A DNA stretch of 64,000 nt. It comes from JAFGOG01 sp034429215 (GTDB taxonomy: Bacteria > Chloroflexota > Anaerolineae > JAAYZQ01). The stretch spans positions 1 through 64,000 of the forward strand of contig DAOUGI010000093.1 in the NCBI GenBank assembly GCA_034429215.1. The letters run 5' to 3'. The notes under the pieces were generated by a model. That model worked only from the letters and a program-made list of their open reading frames with translations, was not told the origin of the DNA and searched no databases. Below, piece by piece: positions 1 through 7,513 of this stretch. The translations under genes and the position numbers were made by a program. Position 1 is the stretch's first letter; the number at the start of each line of letters is the position of its first letter.

Positions 1-516
1 AGTCTGCCCCGCTTTCAGGTGGGCCAGGTCGACGCTGTGGACGGCGATACCCAGCGGCTCCAGCAGCGCACCCTCCGCCGGGCCAAATCCTTGGGGCAGA
101 GGATAGCAGTTCTCGGCGGGCATGACCGCGTACTCGGCAAACACGCCGTCGATGGGCGGCGTGCCGCAATAGCGGACGTCGGGGCACAGGTTGGGGTGTC
201 CATGCCGGCAGGGCTCGCACCTCCCGCACGAGATGCCCGGTTCGACGGCGACCAACTGCCCGATTTCGAGGCCGTCGACCCTGTCCGAGTGGACTCGGGG
301 GCCCAGCTCGGCCACCTGTGCGGAGAATTCGTGCCCCAGGATCAACGGTTCTGAAACAATGGCATCGCCGATGCGGCCCTCCAGGTAGTAATGCACATCG
401 GAGCCGCAGACGCCTACCGCCGCCACACGAAGCAATACCTCACCGGGCCCCGGCGTGGGGGGCGGTAACTCCTCCAGCCGCAGGTCACGGATGCCATACA
501 AACGCGAGACACGCAT
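1..516 (-). CDS. Zinc-dependent MDR alcohol/polyol dehydrogenase, 3' part outside window
   Basis: N-terminal 172 codons of a medium-chain dehydrogenase; the rest runs off the left edge. The GroES-like domain is plain: catalytic-zinc Cys in GVCGSDVHYY (about residues 35-44), then GHEFSAQVAELG, and a structural-zinc cluster CGRCEPCRHGHPNLC. The order and the HYY after GSDV fit sorbitol/xylitol-type polyol dehydrogenases, but the substrate cannot be fixed without the Rossmann half. The ATG at 516 begins MRVSRLYGIRDLRLEE, as expected for the family. The upstream gene, a glycosyltransferase, ends only 39 bases away on the same strand, so the two may be cotranscribed. Confidence 0.85.
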   Translation of the reverse strand, partial: MRVSRLYGIRDLRLEELPPPTPGPGEVLLRVAAVGVCGSDVHYYLEGRIGDAIVSEPLILGHEFSAQVAELGPRVHSDRVDGLEIGQLVAVEPGISCGRCEPCRHGHPNLCPDVRYCGTPPIDGVFAEYAVMPAENCYPLPQGFGPAEGALLEPLGIAVHSVDLAHLKAGQT

Positions 517-555
517 GACGTACACCTCAATTCTATCAAGTTAGTTGAACTGATT

Positions 556-1752
556 CTACCACGCGGCCCGTGCCCGCTCGGCTACGATCCGCTCGTAGAC
601 GTTGGCTGTCAATCGGGCAATGCGATCCCAGTTGTACAGCTCGCGGACCTCGCGATAGGCGTTTTCTACACGATTGGCCGACCACTCGGGATGCTGCAGG
701 GTGTGGACAATCCCCCAGGCCAACGACTCGGGGTTGTCCGGATAGATGGTGATGCCTGTCTCCGCGTGCCTGACAACCTCTTTCAGCCCTCCCACCTCGC
801 TGACGACGACGGGACACTTGGCGGCCATGGCCTGCAGGGCAACGATGCCGAACGGCTCGTACAGGCTGGGAAAGACGGCGCAATCGGCGATCTTGAACAG
901 ACGGTTGCGATCCTCATCGGAGATGAAACCGGTAAGGAGCACCTTCTCACCTACTCCCTGGCTCCAGGCCAGTGCCCGGCAAGTCTCCAGCTCAGGCCCT
1001 TTGCCGGCGATGACGATCTTGGCCGCAGGGTGCCGGCTCAGGATCAGCGGCGTTGCCCTGATCAACACCTGGATTCCCTTCTCGTAGACGATCCGCCCGA
1101 CGTGGAAGACAATCTGCTCGTTGGGCAGCGCATACATTGCCCGAAAGTGGCTCAAATCCTGGCCGTCCAGGAGATCGAACTCGGCGCTGTTCACACCGTT
1201 GGGGATGACGTCGATCTTGTCGCGCGAGCATTTAAAATAATCGACCATTTGAGCGGCCATATACTCGCTGCAGGCGATGATCCGCCACGACTCGTAGGAC
1301 AACGACCACTCGACATTATTGATCGCTCGAGCCTGATCGCTGCCCAGATAGCCCCGCCCCCGGCCTCGCTCAGTGGCGTGGATGGTGCTCAACAGAGGGA
1401 CCTTGTAGTTGCGCTTGAGCGCACTGCCGACAAACGCCACCAACCAATCGTGAACGTGGATCAAGTCGAACGGACCGGCCTCGGCCCACAGCTTCTGGCT
1501 GTACAGCTCCAACCGCAGATTGGTCTGCCAGGCGGCGGTGTAGAAATCGTTCTCGCCGACCGGCGGATCCACGCGATGGACTGTGACGCTGCCAAATCTC
1601 TCGATCTGCTGGCCGCCTGCCCAACGGGGCGTGACCAGGTGTAGCTCTAACCCAGGCAAATTGCCCAAGGCCGGCAATAGCTCGGCCACGTGCTGGCCCA
1701 GCCCACCCACTATGTGAGGTGGGTACTCCCACGAGAACATTAGAACGCGCAT
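556..1752 (-). CDS. GT4-family glycosyltransferase (glycogen synthase-like)
   Basis: 398-residue GT-B glycosyltransferase. The N-terminus MRVLMFSWEYPPHIVGGLG carries the GGLG nucleotide-sugar loop typical of starch/glycogen-synthase-like GT4 enzymes. The C-terminal half has HVGRIVYEKGIQVLIRA and the acceptor-side region FPSLYEPFGIVALQAMA. In the usual E-x7-E motif the second Glu is Gln here (EPFGIVALQ). The protein should transfer a sugar from a nucleotide donor in the cytoplasm, perhaps to an alpha-glucan or a compatible solute. The start has a strong GGAGGGAGG site three bases before ATG. No glycogen genes flank it, so the product is unknown. Confidence 0.85.
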   Translation of the reverse strand: MRVLMFSWEYPPHIVGGLGQHVAELLPALGNLPGLELHLVTPRWAGGQQIERFGSVTVHRVDPPVGENDFYTAAWQTNLRLELYSQKLWAEAGPFDLIHVHDWLVAFVGSALKRNYKVPLLSTIHATERGRGRGYLGSDQARAINNVEWSLSYESWRIIACSEYMAAQMVDYFKCSRDKIDVIPNGVNSAEFDLLDGQDLSHFRAMYALPNEQIVFHVGRIVYEKGIQVLIRATPLILSRHPAAKIVIAGKGPELETCRALAWSQGVGEKVLLTGFISDEDRNRLFKIADCAVFPSLYEPFGIVALQAMAAKCPVVVSEVGGLKEVVRHAETGITIYPDNPESLAWGIVHTLQHPEWSANRVENAYREVRELYNWDRIARLTANVYERIVAERARAAW

Positions 1753-1873
1753 GGTCCTCCCTCCGTTGGATGTGATCTGTGCAGGTCAAGCCGGCTGTGG
1801 ATCAATCCGCAGCCTGAAAATCAAGGCGCGACAGGTTTCCGTTACCAGCCAGCCGCACCAAACGCAGCGTGCC

Positions 1874-2902
1874 CTACGGCACCTGAGACGGCTTGCCGCT
1901 ATGGACCACAAATGCGTGTGCCCCTAGCTCCTCACCGGGGAGGCTTGCCAACGCCGCCGTCACTGCCGCCCGATCAAGGCCGTTCCCATCGAGAGCAGCG
2001 GCGTCCAGCGCGTTCAGCAACCGGCCAGCTGCCTCGTACGCCCAGGCTGCGACCGGTCCCGGCGGCGCCCCACCCGACAAGGCCTGGTAGCCGTCCTTGA
2101 AGGCAAGATCCCCTTGCAACCATGGAAAGGGGCTGACGTAAAAGACTCCCTCCACTGCCTCGCCTCCGATCTCGGCCAGGAGCGCACTGCCGAGCTCCGG
2201 CCCGCCGACGATCGGGCCGACGAACCCCGCCCCCCTGGCGGCGACGATCCACTCGGCGGCGAGAGGCGCATCGGCAGCGATGAACAGGAGGTCGGGTTGG
2301 CCGGCAAGCGCGGCTTGCACAGATTCTTCGCTTCGAGATTCTTCGCTTCGCTCAGAATGACAGCGTGTGACAAGAACCTCCCCGCCCTGCGCGGCAAAAG
2401 CCACCGCAAAGGCCTCGGCCAACGCCTGGTCCCCGGCGTTCCCTCCGCACAGGATCGCCGCCCGGCTCGCGCCAAGCTCCTCAACGGCAAAGCGGGCTGC
2501 CTCCGCGCCCAGCGCGGCGGGGTTGCCCAGGGGTGCAACGAACGGCAAACCCAGCCGCTCATATTCTGGCGCCGATTGGCGGGCAGTTTCTGCCGACCAC
2601 CCGCCGAGCACGCCCAGCACGCCCGGATCAGCGGCCATCTCGCGGGCTTGCAGGACCGATTCCTGCGGATCGTTGAAATCGTTCAGGGCAACCAGCTCGA
2701 CCAGGTAGCGGCCGGCCAATCCGCCTGCTGCGTTCCGCTCCCGCACCGCCAGCCGCGTGGCATACAGCACTTCGTAGCCCAGGTCGCGGTGCAACCCTTC
2801 GAAAGGCGCCGACAGGCCAATCTTGACCACCGGCTTGACGCTGCCGGGAAAGGCGCAAGAACAAAGCAGCAGGCAGGCCAAGAGGCTGGCAGCGGATCTC
2901 AC
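1874..2902 (-). CDS. ABC-type substrate-binding lipoprotein (branched-chain amino acid type)
   Basis: 342 residues. The signal peptide ends in a lipobox (LLLCSC, Cys16), then IGLSAPFEGLHRDLGYEVLYA and GVLGGWSAETARQSAPEYE, as in periplasmic-binding proteins of the LivJ/Peripla_BP_6 type. No LivHMGF transporter genes adjoin, so it may serve a distant transporter or act as a sensor. Its GTG start overlaps the mltG stop (GTGA), implying translational coupling. An in-frame stretch HSERSEESRSEES near residue 185 is not part of the fold family; it is encoded by a dispersed DNA repeat (separate entry). The C-terminus is shorter than the usual 370-400 residues. Confidence 0.8.
   Translation of the reverse strand: MRSAASLLACLLLCSCAFPGSVKPVVKIGLSAPFEGLHRDLGYEVLYATRLAVRERNAAGGLAGRYLVELVALNDFNDPQESVLQAREMAADPGVLGVLGGWSAETARQSAPEYERLGLPFVAPLGNPAALGAEAARFAVEELGASRAAILCGGNAGDQALAEAFAVAFAAQGGEVLVTRCHSERSEESRSEESVQAALAGQPDLLFIAADAPLAAEWIVAARGAGFVGPIVGGPELGSALLAEIGGEAVEGVFYVSPFPWLQGDLAFKDGYQALSGGAPPGPVAAWAYEAAGRLLNALDAAALDGNGLDRAAVTAALASLPGEELGAHAFVVHSGKPSQVP
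2321..2362 (-). repeat. Dispersed repeat encoding HSERSEES inside the substrate-binding protein
   Basis: On the minus strand the sequence reads TGTCATTCTGAGCGAAGCG followed by two AAGAATCT units. From memory, this string is an abundant dispersed repeat in many environmental bacteria, usually intergenic. Here it lies in frame within a gene and is translated. A degenerate relative (AGCGAAGCGGAGAATCTCG) is at 62644-62662. Confidence 0.7.
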
Positions 2903-4206
2903 GGCTTGTACTTTTCCTGGTTCTGCAGGTGTTCCTCGAGGGTCGCGGCAAAGGCGTGCGTGCCCGAGCCGTCACCGATGGCATGGAAATAGAGGTAATT
3001 GGTCTGGGCAGGCTCCAGAACGGCCAGGACGGCAGCCAGACCAGGGCTACAGATCGGCCCCGGCGGGAGCCCCTGCACGATAAAGGTGTTGTAAGGCGAT
3101 TCGACCGTCTGCCCCTCGCCGGGCAGCATCGGATTCCACCAGCTCTCGGTCGCCGGATCAAAGCCTTTGGCGTACTGAATAGTCGGATCGGCGCTCAGGC
3201 GCAGGGCCGCTTCGTTGATATAGGCCGGATCCAGCCGGTTAAAGTAAACCCGAGCGATGATCGGCCGCTCTTCGGCCACCACGGCTTCGCGCTCGACAAT
3301 AGAGGCCAATGTCATCACGTCGCAGGCCGTCATGGGCCGGTCGGTGCCCAGGTTGAGGTCAAAGATCGTCTTGCCGCCCAGCCGGCTGTCGATCTGAGGC
3401 GCCACCCGCGTGTCAAAGTTGGCCAGCATCAACCGCACCACGTCGGCGGGCTTGGCATCTTTGGAGAGCTGATAGGTGTCGGGGAAGAGGAATCCTTCTA
3501 GGGAAGTCCCAGGCTGCCGGCAGGCGAGCCAGGGGTAATCGTACTGGCCCGACCGGACCTCGGCCATGAAATCGTCGCTGCGCATCAGCCCCTGCTGTTC
3601 CAACAGCCAGGCCACCTGCTCGGCCCGCCACCCTTCCGGGATGGTGACGGTGAGAGCATCACCCCCGCCGTGCTGGAGCGCCTCGGCGATCTCGTGCATG
3701 GTCATGTTGGCCCGCAACGAATAGGTGCCCGCCTCGAGGCTGGTGTCCAGGCCTTTGTAGGTCATGAACCGGCGAAAAACCTCACCGTTAACGACCAGGC
3801 TCTGCTCCTCTAACCGCGCCGCAACGCCGGCCGCCGTCTCGCCCGGCTCGACGGCAAAAGTGACCGCCGATGGATCGTCGCTGGCCGGCTGGCTCAGCTC
3901 CTCCTGGTGCATGCTCAGATATGCGCTCAGAGCAAAGCAGTTGGGCGAGGTGAAGCACAGATCAAAGGTCGGGCCGGTTCCTGTAGTAGTCCGCGCCGCG
4001 AAAGAGCTGCTGACAATCCTGACCCCAAACAGCACCGTCAGGGTCAATACTCCGATGGTGCCGACCATCACCAACAAGCGCGCCAGGTTGCGCAGCCAGT
4101 CGGGGATCACCCGCTGCAAAAACCTGATCTCGCTCAGCAATACTACCAGCAGCGCGCCCAGCCAAAGCAGGCCCGCCACTTTAAGCCACAGCAACACCGT
4201 ACTCAA
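2899..4206 (-). CDS. mltG: Endolytic murein transglycosylase MltG
   Basis: 435-residue YceG-family protein, thought to cut nascent glycan strands and end their elongation. The N-terminus has two hydrophobic segments (about residues 5-25 and 43-66), so the catalytic part faces outward. A LysM-like region precedes the YceG domain: FLFPDTYQL, then TLASIVEREA, where the second Glu matches the catalytic Glu of E. coli MltG, then YNTFIVQGLPPGPICSPG near the end. Translation starts at a TTG whose bases overlap the ruvX stop. Its own stop overlaps the next GTG. This ruvX-mltG coupling is common in bacteria. Confidence 0.95.
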   Translation of the reverse strand: MSTVLLWLKVAGLLWLGALLVVLLSEIRFLQRVIPDWLRNLARLLVMVGTIGVLTLTVLFGVRIVSSSFAARTTTGTGPTFDLCFTSPNCFALSAYLSMHQEELSQPASDDPSAVTFAVEPGETAAGVAARLEEQSLVVNGEVFRRFMTYKGLDTSLEAGTYSLRANMTMHEIAEALQHGGGDALTVTIPEGWRAEQVAWLLEQQGLMRSDDFMAEVRSGQYDYPWLACRQPGTSLEGFLFPDTYQLSKDAKPADVVRLMLANFDTRVAPQIDSRLGGKTIFDLNLGTDRPMTACDVMTLASIVEREAVVAEERPIIARVYFNRLDPAYINEAALRLSADPTIQYAKGFDPATESWWNPMLPGEGQTVESPYNTFIVQGLPPGPICSPGLAAVLAVLEPAQTNYLYFHAIGDGSGTHAFAATLEEHLQNQEKYKP

Positions 4207-4631
4207 TGTGGATTTGCCTCCAGATACTCGCGTAGAATGATCGCCGCGGCCGCAGCATCCAAGCCGGCCCGGCGCACCTTCGATCGCGGTCCGGCGCCGG
4301 ACAGAGCTTCCTCGGCCTGCCAGGTAGATAGGTACTCATCCCACAGAAACACCGGCACGTCGAGCCCTCCATCACGCAGCGCCAAACCCAGGGTCTGAGC
4401 ATACTTTTCAACGCGTCTTGCCTGAGGGCCGGCGCTGCCGTCCCGGTTCAACGGGTGGCCGATCACCACACCCTCGGCCCGCTGCTCGCGGATCAGGCCG
4501 GCAATCCGGGCGAAATCCTCGACCTTCGACGCCCGCCGGATCGTCATCAGCGGGGTCGCAATCAACCCGGTCTCGTCCGAAACCGCTACACCGATCCGGC
4601 GCTCTCCTACATCCAATGCCAGCAGCTTCAT
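4203..4631 (-). CDS. ruvX: RuvX/YqgF family putative Holliday junction resolvase / pre-16S rRNA nuclease
   Basis: 142 residues, the normal length for YqgF. The RNase-H-like fold is shown by LALDVGERRIGVAVSDE at the N-terminus, GVVIGHPLNRDGSAG in the middle and LWDEYLSTWQAEE near the C-terminus, giving the acidic active-site residues. The ATG at 4631 is chosen because the family begins right at this motif; a longer frame adds 27 non-conserved residues. It lies between the 508-residue membrane protein and mltG with a 23-base gap and a 4-base overlap, so it is in one operon. Confidence 0.95.
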   Translation of the reverse strand: MKLLALDVGERRIGVAVSDETGLIATPLMTIRRASKVEDFARIAGLIREQRAEGVVIGHPLNRDGSAGPQARRVEKYAQTLGLALRDGGLDVPVFLWDEYLSTWQAEEALSGAGPRSKVRRAGLDAAAAAIILREYLEANPH

Positions 4632-4654
4632 AGAAATCCGCGCGCTACGCGGCG

Positions 4655-6181
4655 CTATTCCAGCACAATGACCTGGATGCGAAACGGAAGCCAGGGGACG
4701 CGGTCGAGCCACTTGAAACGCTTGATCCAGTCGGGCTGAACCTCAACCTGCGGCAGCCCGCTGAGCTTGAAAGAGCCGACCAGCGCCTGGACCGCTTCCT
4801 CGGCCGGCAGACCGGCCACCACATCGCGGACCTGACCACGGTCGACGGCGGTTACCAGGTAGGCAAGCGCCTTGGACTGCACCAATACGCTCTGCCCGTC
4901 CATGCGCGCTTGCTTTTCATCCAGGGTGAACTCGATATCCTCCGACTCGAGATCATAGCCGGCCGGGATCCTGTCTTTCAGCGCTTCGTAGGCCAGGCCG
5001 TTGGCGTTAGCCCGGTTTACTGCCGTGCTGCTGGCCAGAATCCGCATCTGAAGGTGCAGTGTGTCGGCCTCGGCGTCGAGAAACTGGTCGTAAACCTCGG
5101 CCATGATTTCTACAGTCAACGATGCATCGGGCAGGAACTCGCCCTCCTTCAACTGGTTGAGCAGCTCGGCGTAGGCCCGATCCTGGAGCTGCTGAAGCAA
5201 CTGCGCTTTGAGGCGGTCCATGTCGGCCCGCGTCACTACCCCAACCTGCTTCACCCCGCCGCCCCGGGTGGCGCTTTCGTTGGTCACCCGAACTTTGGTC
5301 CGCAGCGCCGGCGTCTCGACGGCAGTGATGGTTGCCGCTGGGACGTTGCCAATTGGTCCCGGCTCAAGGGCCTCGATCTGCACCTGGGCAGTGGCGCCGA
5401 TCCTTCCCTCCAATGTGGCGTCAGCCACCGTCTTGAAACGGACCGTCGTACCGGTGGAGGTCCGAACGATGGTGCCAACGGGAATGTCCAGCCCCTGCGC
5501 CGTCTGGTTGATAAAGGTGAGCATGCCGGTGGCCGGTGTATCGGGGGCGTCTTTTTTGTTAATCGTCGCAATCTCGCCCGTTTGCTCCACCTGGGCCTGC
5601 AAAATGCGGGCAGGGATCGTCAGTCCTTCCAGGCTCGACTCTTCCACTGTGGGATCGGCGCGCAGATCGAGGGTAACCTCGATCGGCTCGCGGTAGGGTG
5701 TCAGCGTCACCTTGCCTTCAGGCACTACCAGTACAGCCAGCCCGACTACGACAAGGAGCAGGATCGCGAACAGCAATATCCCCAGGAAGCGGCCGGCCCA
5801 CACAATCGCCCGGTCGCTGTAGCCAACGTCGCCGCGCCCATAGCGCAGGCCGTCCACGCGAGCGGCCGCGGCCTGCTGCGCGGCTGAACGGCGTGGCATT
5901 CCGCCACGCCACCGGCGGCGCTGCCCCCGGCCAACCGAAGAAAGGATGGCAAAACCCTCTTCCTTGGCCAACTGCCGAGTTCGGCTGTCGCGGGTGACGA
6001 GCCCTACGTCCAGGCCCATGTTGGCTGCATAGCGCCTCAATATCCGCAGGTTGACGGTGTTGCGCAAGGTGTCGCAGCCCTTGGGCACGACTAACAGCAC
6101 CCGCTTGGCCTGGGCCCCTTCCAACAGCTCGCGGACGGCAGGCATGTCATCTTCGACTTCGAGATAGATCACCTGTTGCAT
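4655..6181 (-). CDS. Membrane protein of the Chloroflexota 'baseplate J-like' type
   Basis: 508 residues with one membrane segment (RFLGILLFAILLLVVVGLAV, about residues 141-162). It has a cytoplasmic N-terminal domain (VIYLEVEDDMPAVRELL, VPKGCDTLRN) and a large outer domain rich in beta structure, with GMLTFINQTAQGLDIPVGT and GPIGNVPAATI. Such proteins carry a weak match to phage baseplate J/gp47 in databases, but nothing here is phage-like. Its place between an FtsA-like ATPase and ruvX-mltG suggests an envelope role. The ATG at 6181 follows the upstream stop by one base and is preferred over a GTG 33 bases earlier. Confidence 0.6.
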   Translation of the reverse strand: MQQVIYLEVEDDMPAVRELLEGAQAKRVLLVVPKGCDTLRNTVNLRILRRYAANMGLDVGLVTRDSRTRQLAKEEGFAILSSVGRGQRRRWRGGMPRRSAAQQAAAARVDGLRYGRGDVGYSDRAIVWAGRFLGILLFAILLLVVVGLAVLVVPEGKVTLTPYREPIEVTLDLRADPTVEESSLEGLTIPARILQAQVEQTGEIATINKKDAPDTPATGMLTFINQTAQGLDIPVGTIVRTSTGTTVRFKTVADATLEGRIGATAQVQIEALEPGPIGNVPAATITAVETPALRTKVRVTNESATRGGGVKQVGVVTRADMDRLKAQLLQQLQDRAYAELLNQLKEGEFLPDASLTVEIMAEVYDQFLDAEADTLHLQMRILASSTAVNRANANGLAYEALKDRIPAGYDLESEDIEFTLDEKQARMDGQSVLVQSKALAYLVTAVDRGQVRDVVAGLPAEEAVQALVGSFKLSGLPQVEVQPDWIKRFKWLDRVPWLPFRIQVIVLE

Positions 6182-6182
6182 A

Positions 6183-7406
6183 TTACGATCTCTGTTCTCC
6201 CCGGCACAACTCACTCAAGAGCCGAGCCGGCCGATCCGGTGGTTCTGTCTGCCGGGCAGCCCAGGCAGTCAGGGCCAGAGGCGTCACGTCTCCTCCCCCG
6301 CGCCCAAGCTCGGTGCGGTTGACCACACCCGGCACATCGTTTGGATGTAGATACCCCACCTCAGGATAGCGGGCAAAGCGGAGCCGTTGGCTCCAGGCCA
6401 GGGTCCGGAGCGCTTCGGCAATGTCTGGCACGAGGCTGCCTCCTCCCAGCACGACGAGCCGGTGCGGCAGTGGCTCATCCTGGCTCAGGCGCGCCAGGGC
6501 CGTCTCAGTCTCGGCCAACCAGGCCTGCACGGCAGGCGCTAATAACTGCTTCACCTGGGCAGCAGCCTCGCCGGCCAACCGACCGCCGCCATAAGCGCGC
6601 TTGACCTGCTCTGCCTTGTCGGGCGTTATCCCCCATTTCTGAATCAGCACTCGAGATAGCACCGTTCCACCGCTGGACAGCGAGTCGATCGCCACCGGCC
6701 GGCCAGATTGGCAACAGATCAGATCGGTCGTCCTGCCGCCCACATCTATCAGCACAAACCGGGGCTCGACCAGTCCGGCCGCAAGCGCCAGCGGCGCCGC
6801 AGCCAGGGTCAATGCCGAGAACTCGAGCCGCCTGGCCACTTCACACCAGATATCGATCGTGCCCGATCGGGCCGAGGCCACGAAAATTGTCGCCCCGAAA
6901 TCTCTGCCCTTGAATCCCACCGGATCGGTCACACCGTGGCCGTCAACATTCAGGGCCACTAGCCCCGAATCCACCAATCGCCACGCAGAATCGCCCTTGT
7001 CGCCCGTACCTATGCGCCCGATCGCCAGACGCAGCGCCCGGCCCAACAAGCCGACCAGCTCGCGCTCGTCGATTGGCCGATCAGGCTGCGAGCGCCGCTG
7101 TGCGACCGGCGGCGCCCATCCCTGAAGCAATGAAGCCGGCAGGCCGACGACCATCTGGTCGGCCATCAACCACTGCCCGGCCCTGTCCTGGGCCATCGCT
7201 TCCGCCTGTGACAAAGCCCCTTCACAGGCAAAAGCCAACGACTGCACGTCGAGGCTAGAGCCGGTCACAGCCGGGGCCTCGGCCCAACCCCACACCGTTG
7301 CCCGGCCGCCCTGCATCTCGGCGATCAAAACCCGCAGCATCGTGGTTCCCGGGTCCACGACACAAAAACACGATTGGGCCCGCCGCCCCTTACGGCTTGA
7401 TTTCAC
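6183..7406 (-). CDS. FtsA/PilM-like actin-fold ATPase
   Basis: 407 residues with the actin-superfamily phosphate loops: CVVDPGTTMLRVLIAE (phosphate 1), LIDVGGRTTDLICC (phosphate 2) and RLVVLGGGSLVPDIAEAL (adenosine loop). This fits the FtsA/PilM/ParM group. It would act at the inner face of the membrane. The next gene encodes a single-pass membrane protein, an arrangement that recalls PilM with a membrane partner. It could be a divisome or pilus-like factor; I cannot choose. The GTG start is needed to keep the phosphate-1 loop and has GAGAGG upstream. Confidence 0.7.
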   Translation of the reverse strand: MKSSRKGRRAQSCFCVVDPGTTMLRVLIAEMQGGRATVWGWAEAPAVTGSSLDVQSLAFACEGALSQAEAMAQDRAGQWLMADQMVVGLPASLLQGWAPPVAQRRSQPDRPIDERELVGLLGRALRLAIGRIGTGDKGDSAWRLVDSGLVALNVDGHGVTDPVGFKGRDFGATIFVASARSGTIDIWCEVARRLEFSALTLAAAPLALAAGLVEPRFVLIDVGGRTTDLICCQSGRPVAIDSLSSGGTVLSRVLIQKWGITPDKAEQVKRAYGGGRLAGEAAAQVKQLLAPAVQAWLAETETALARLSQDEPLPHRLVVLGGGSLVPDIAEALRTLAWSQRLRFARYPEVGYLHPNDVPGVVNRTELGRGGGDVTPLALTAWAARQTEPPDRPARLLSELCRGEQRS

Positions 7407-7513
7407 CGGCCCGCCACCTCTCCCATGTGCGGAGACCGCTGCTCAGTACAGCCCGAAGGGCGGCAGGGCCGAGGTGAGGAGCAGCCCACCTGCGAGGGAG
7501 TCATCCTCACCAC

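Noticed and set aside
4655..6181. Prophage remnant because of the baseplate-J-like label
   Set aside because: Flanked by housekeeping genes with no other phage gene; the protein has a membrane helix.
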